Part shown: one piece after another, positions 49,103 through 49,892 of the stretch | Layout of the letters: the number at the start of each line of letters is the position of its first letter | Numbering within the stretch: position 1 is the stretch's first letter | IMG/VR virus record: IMGVR_UViG_3300017783_000038 | Span: 1-49,892 of that record | DNA from: a virus | Direction: 5' to 3' (one strand) | DNA: 49,892 bases | Notes under the pieces: model-generated | Told to the model about the DNA's origin: nothing | The model's input: only the letters and a program-made list of their open reading frames with translations | The model's database searches: none | Translations under genes and position numbers: made by a program

Positions 49103-49329
49103 TATACCGTCTTCGCTACTTGTAATAGATCCTTCTTAATACCCTCTACATTATTATGCAGATAATCTAACGTCTCTGAGAGACTTTCATAGTCACTTCC
49201 CTTCGGACGCCTATACATCAATTGCGGGCGCTCCAATTGCGATATCCGTTGGTCCAGGCTCGTCAACCTCTCGGACAGCTGGAGGAGTACTATCTCCAAT
49301 TTCTGCTGTTGCTGTTGTAACTCTTCCAT
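49102..49329 (-). CDS. Coiled-coil protein (75 aa) overlapping the upstream gene
   Basis: A glutamine- and leucine-rich helix with clear heptads (MEELQQQQQKLEIVLLQL, then LTSLDQRISQLE), a short basic linker (MYRRPKG) and a second helix (SLSETLDYLHNNVEGIKKDLLQV). The ATG at 49329 is chosen because an excellent ribosome site, AGAGGTGATC, lies six bases upstream; a longer frame would need a TTG start. The first half of the gene (49211-49329) also encodes the C-terminus of the upstream 93-aa protein in another frame. Function is unknown. It is coupled to the 317-aa gene. Confidence 0.75.
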   Translation of the reverse strand: MEELQQQQQKLEIVLLQLSERLTSLDQRISQLERPQLMYRRPKGSDYESLSETLDYLHNNVEGIKKDLLQVAKTV

Positions 49330-49492
49330 CGTTTTGATCACCTCTATTGAATGCTTCAGATGCTCGCGACTCAAACTCGTCGCAGAATTTATCGAAATTA
49401 TTAAGGATATTATCGTAATCCTTAAAGTCAGCTTTTTCAGGCATTTTTTTGCTGGGAAATTTTTTTGGGTTTGAAGGTTTTGAAAAAACCAT
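49211..49492 (-). CDS. Hypothetical acidic protein (93 aa)
   Basis: The frame from the ATG at 49492 gives MVFSKPSNPKKFPSKKMPEK, then an acidic helix (DYDNILNNFDKFCDEFESRASEAF) and a low-complexity Pro/Asp-rich tail. A start at 49444 (MPEKADF) is also possible. It has no recognised domain. The final 119 bases are shared with the coiled-coil gene in another frame. A CTAAATA motif lies just before the first ATG, too close for a normal late leader, which slightly favours the second start. Confidence 0.62.
   Translation of the reverse strand: MVFSKPSNPKKFPSKKMPEKADFKDYDNILNNFDKFCDEFESRASEAFNRGDQNDGRVTTATAEIGDSTPPAVREVDEPGPTDIAIGAPAIDV
49336..49345 (-). promoter_or_regulatory. Strong ribosome binding site of the coiled-coil gene
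   Basis: The minus strand reads AGAGGTGATC, nearly a full complement of the 16S rRNA 3' end, six bases before the ATG at 49329. It lies inside the upstream reading frame and fixes the start of the overlapping gene. Confidence 0.8.
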
Positions 49493-49501
49493 TTGCAAAA
49501 A

Positions 49502-49508
49502 TATTTAG
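49502..49508 (-). promoter_or_regulatory. Late promoter motif CTAAATA
   Basis: CTAAATA on the minus strand at the downstream end of a 160-base gap between the edge gene and the 93-aa gene. The rest of the gap (about 49509-49652) is more G/C-rich than the neighbouring genes. It holds a GGACAGGGGACAGGGG direct repeat and an ACAGT/ACTGT small stem, but no gene that I can support. Confidence 0.45.
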
Positions 49509-49652
49509 TGCTCGTCTGGATACTTTTGTAGGTTAGGGAAGGGGTAGGAGTCCCATCGCCGCTTGGCGCATCGCTAAGGGGGCAACGGGGGGCATATAAC
49601 AGTCATTTAACTGTCCACCCCTGTCCCCTGTCCCCCGTGAGGGGTGCTACCC

Positions 49653-49892
49653 TCAGAGTTCTTCCATCATCTCATTCATCTCATCTGCATCGATGGCGTC
49701 GTCATCCCATGCCACACCGTCATCAGTCTTGCCTAGCATCCGTCCGATCTGCCCTTCGGTCATGCAACGTTGGAACTTCTCCCATGGTGTCTCGTCCTCG
49801 CTGCAGAACTTCACACATGCCTTCGCTGTGTTGTAGAGAAACTCATCGTTGCCAATCCACAGCGACACGTTCCATGTCTCGTAGTTTGCCCA
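49653..49892 (-). CDS. Conserved cyanophage hypothetical protein, 5'-truncated by window edge
   Basis: The frame is open to the edge of the window. Eight codons before the first in-frame GTG (49868) read WANYETWN and continue directly into VSLWIGNDEFLYNTAK, so the GTG is probably internal and the true start lies outside. The visible 79 residues hold YETWN-x-SLWIGNDE, a pattern known from small phage proteins of unknown function, then an acidic C-terminus (DDAIDADEMNEMMEEL). The gene is noticeably more G/C-rich than most of the window, as is the gap that follows. It may not belong to the late structural operons. Confidence 0.7.
   Translation of the reverse strand, partial: WANYETWNVSLWIGNDEFLYNTAKACVKFCSEDETPWEKFQRCMTEGQIGRMLGKTDDGVAWDDDAIDADEMNEMMEEL

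Overview
The window is part of the structural-gene region of a T4-like myovirus. The best fit is a marine cyanophage (cyanomyovirus, the group now called Kyanoviridae). All 28 supported genes lie on the minus strand, so transcription runs from high to low coordinates. The evidence is the T4 order gp25-gp6-(gp7)-gp8 followed by gp13-gp14-gp15-gp16, T4-type late promoter motifs (TATAAATA, NATAAATA, CTAAATA) in most intergenic gaps, very tight gene packing, and several small proteins that I recognise as typical of marine cyanomyoviruses. The host (Synechococcus or Prochlorococcus) cannot be read from this window, which carries no photosynthesis gene.

Layout in transcription order. 49892-46835: a cluster of small genes. 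It holds a partial protein at the edge, an out-of-frame overlapping gene pair, a 317-aa unknown, a PAAR spike-tip protein, a 48-aa basic protein with its own sigma70-like promoter, a 229-aa unknown and a 67-aa protein. 46804-33868: the baseplate wedge operon gp25, gp6 and a 3580-aa protein that I assign to gp7 from its terminal-domain signature. 33812-32001: gp8, set apart by two overlapping late promoters upstream and an intrinsic terminator downstream. 31903-18233: a 2717-aa DUF4815-type baseplate protein, a 68-aa coiled coil, a 1603-aa gp9-like protein carrying a cupredoxin-like domain, and a 166-aa protein. 18188-4417: a 3897-aa tail-fibre-like protein, two small accessory proteins and a glycine-rich putative adhesin. 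4401-3401: a Cys-rich mini-protein, a 2OG-Fe(II) oxygenase and a small coiled coil. 3351-1: neck and packaging genes gp13, gp14, gp15, gp16 and the start of one further gene.

Together these genes encode the spike tip, the baseplate wedges, the fibre and adhesin set, the neck that joins tail to head, and the small terminase subunit. Five proteins (gp7-like, gp8, DUF4815-type, gp9-like, fibre) take up about three quarters of the window. They look as if they grew by insertion and duplication of small beta-rich and helical modules. Several of those modules occur in more than one protein, and some split older domains. This shared-module architecture is the most unusual thing here. The most striking single element is a cupredoxin-like domain with a complete amicyanin-type copper ligand set.

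No tRNA, CRISPR, insertion sequence, integrase or plus-strand gene was supported. No stretch above 300 bases lacks a gene.
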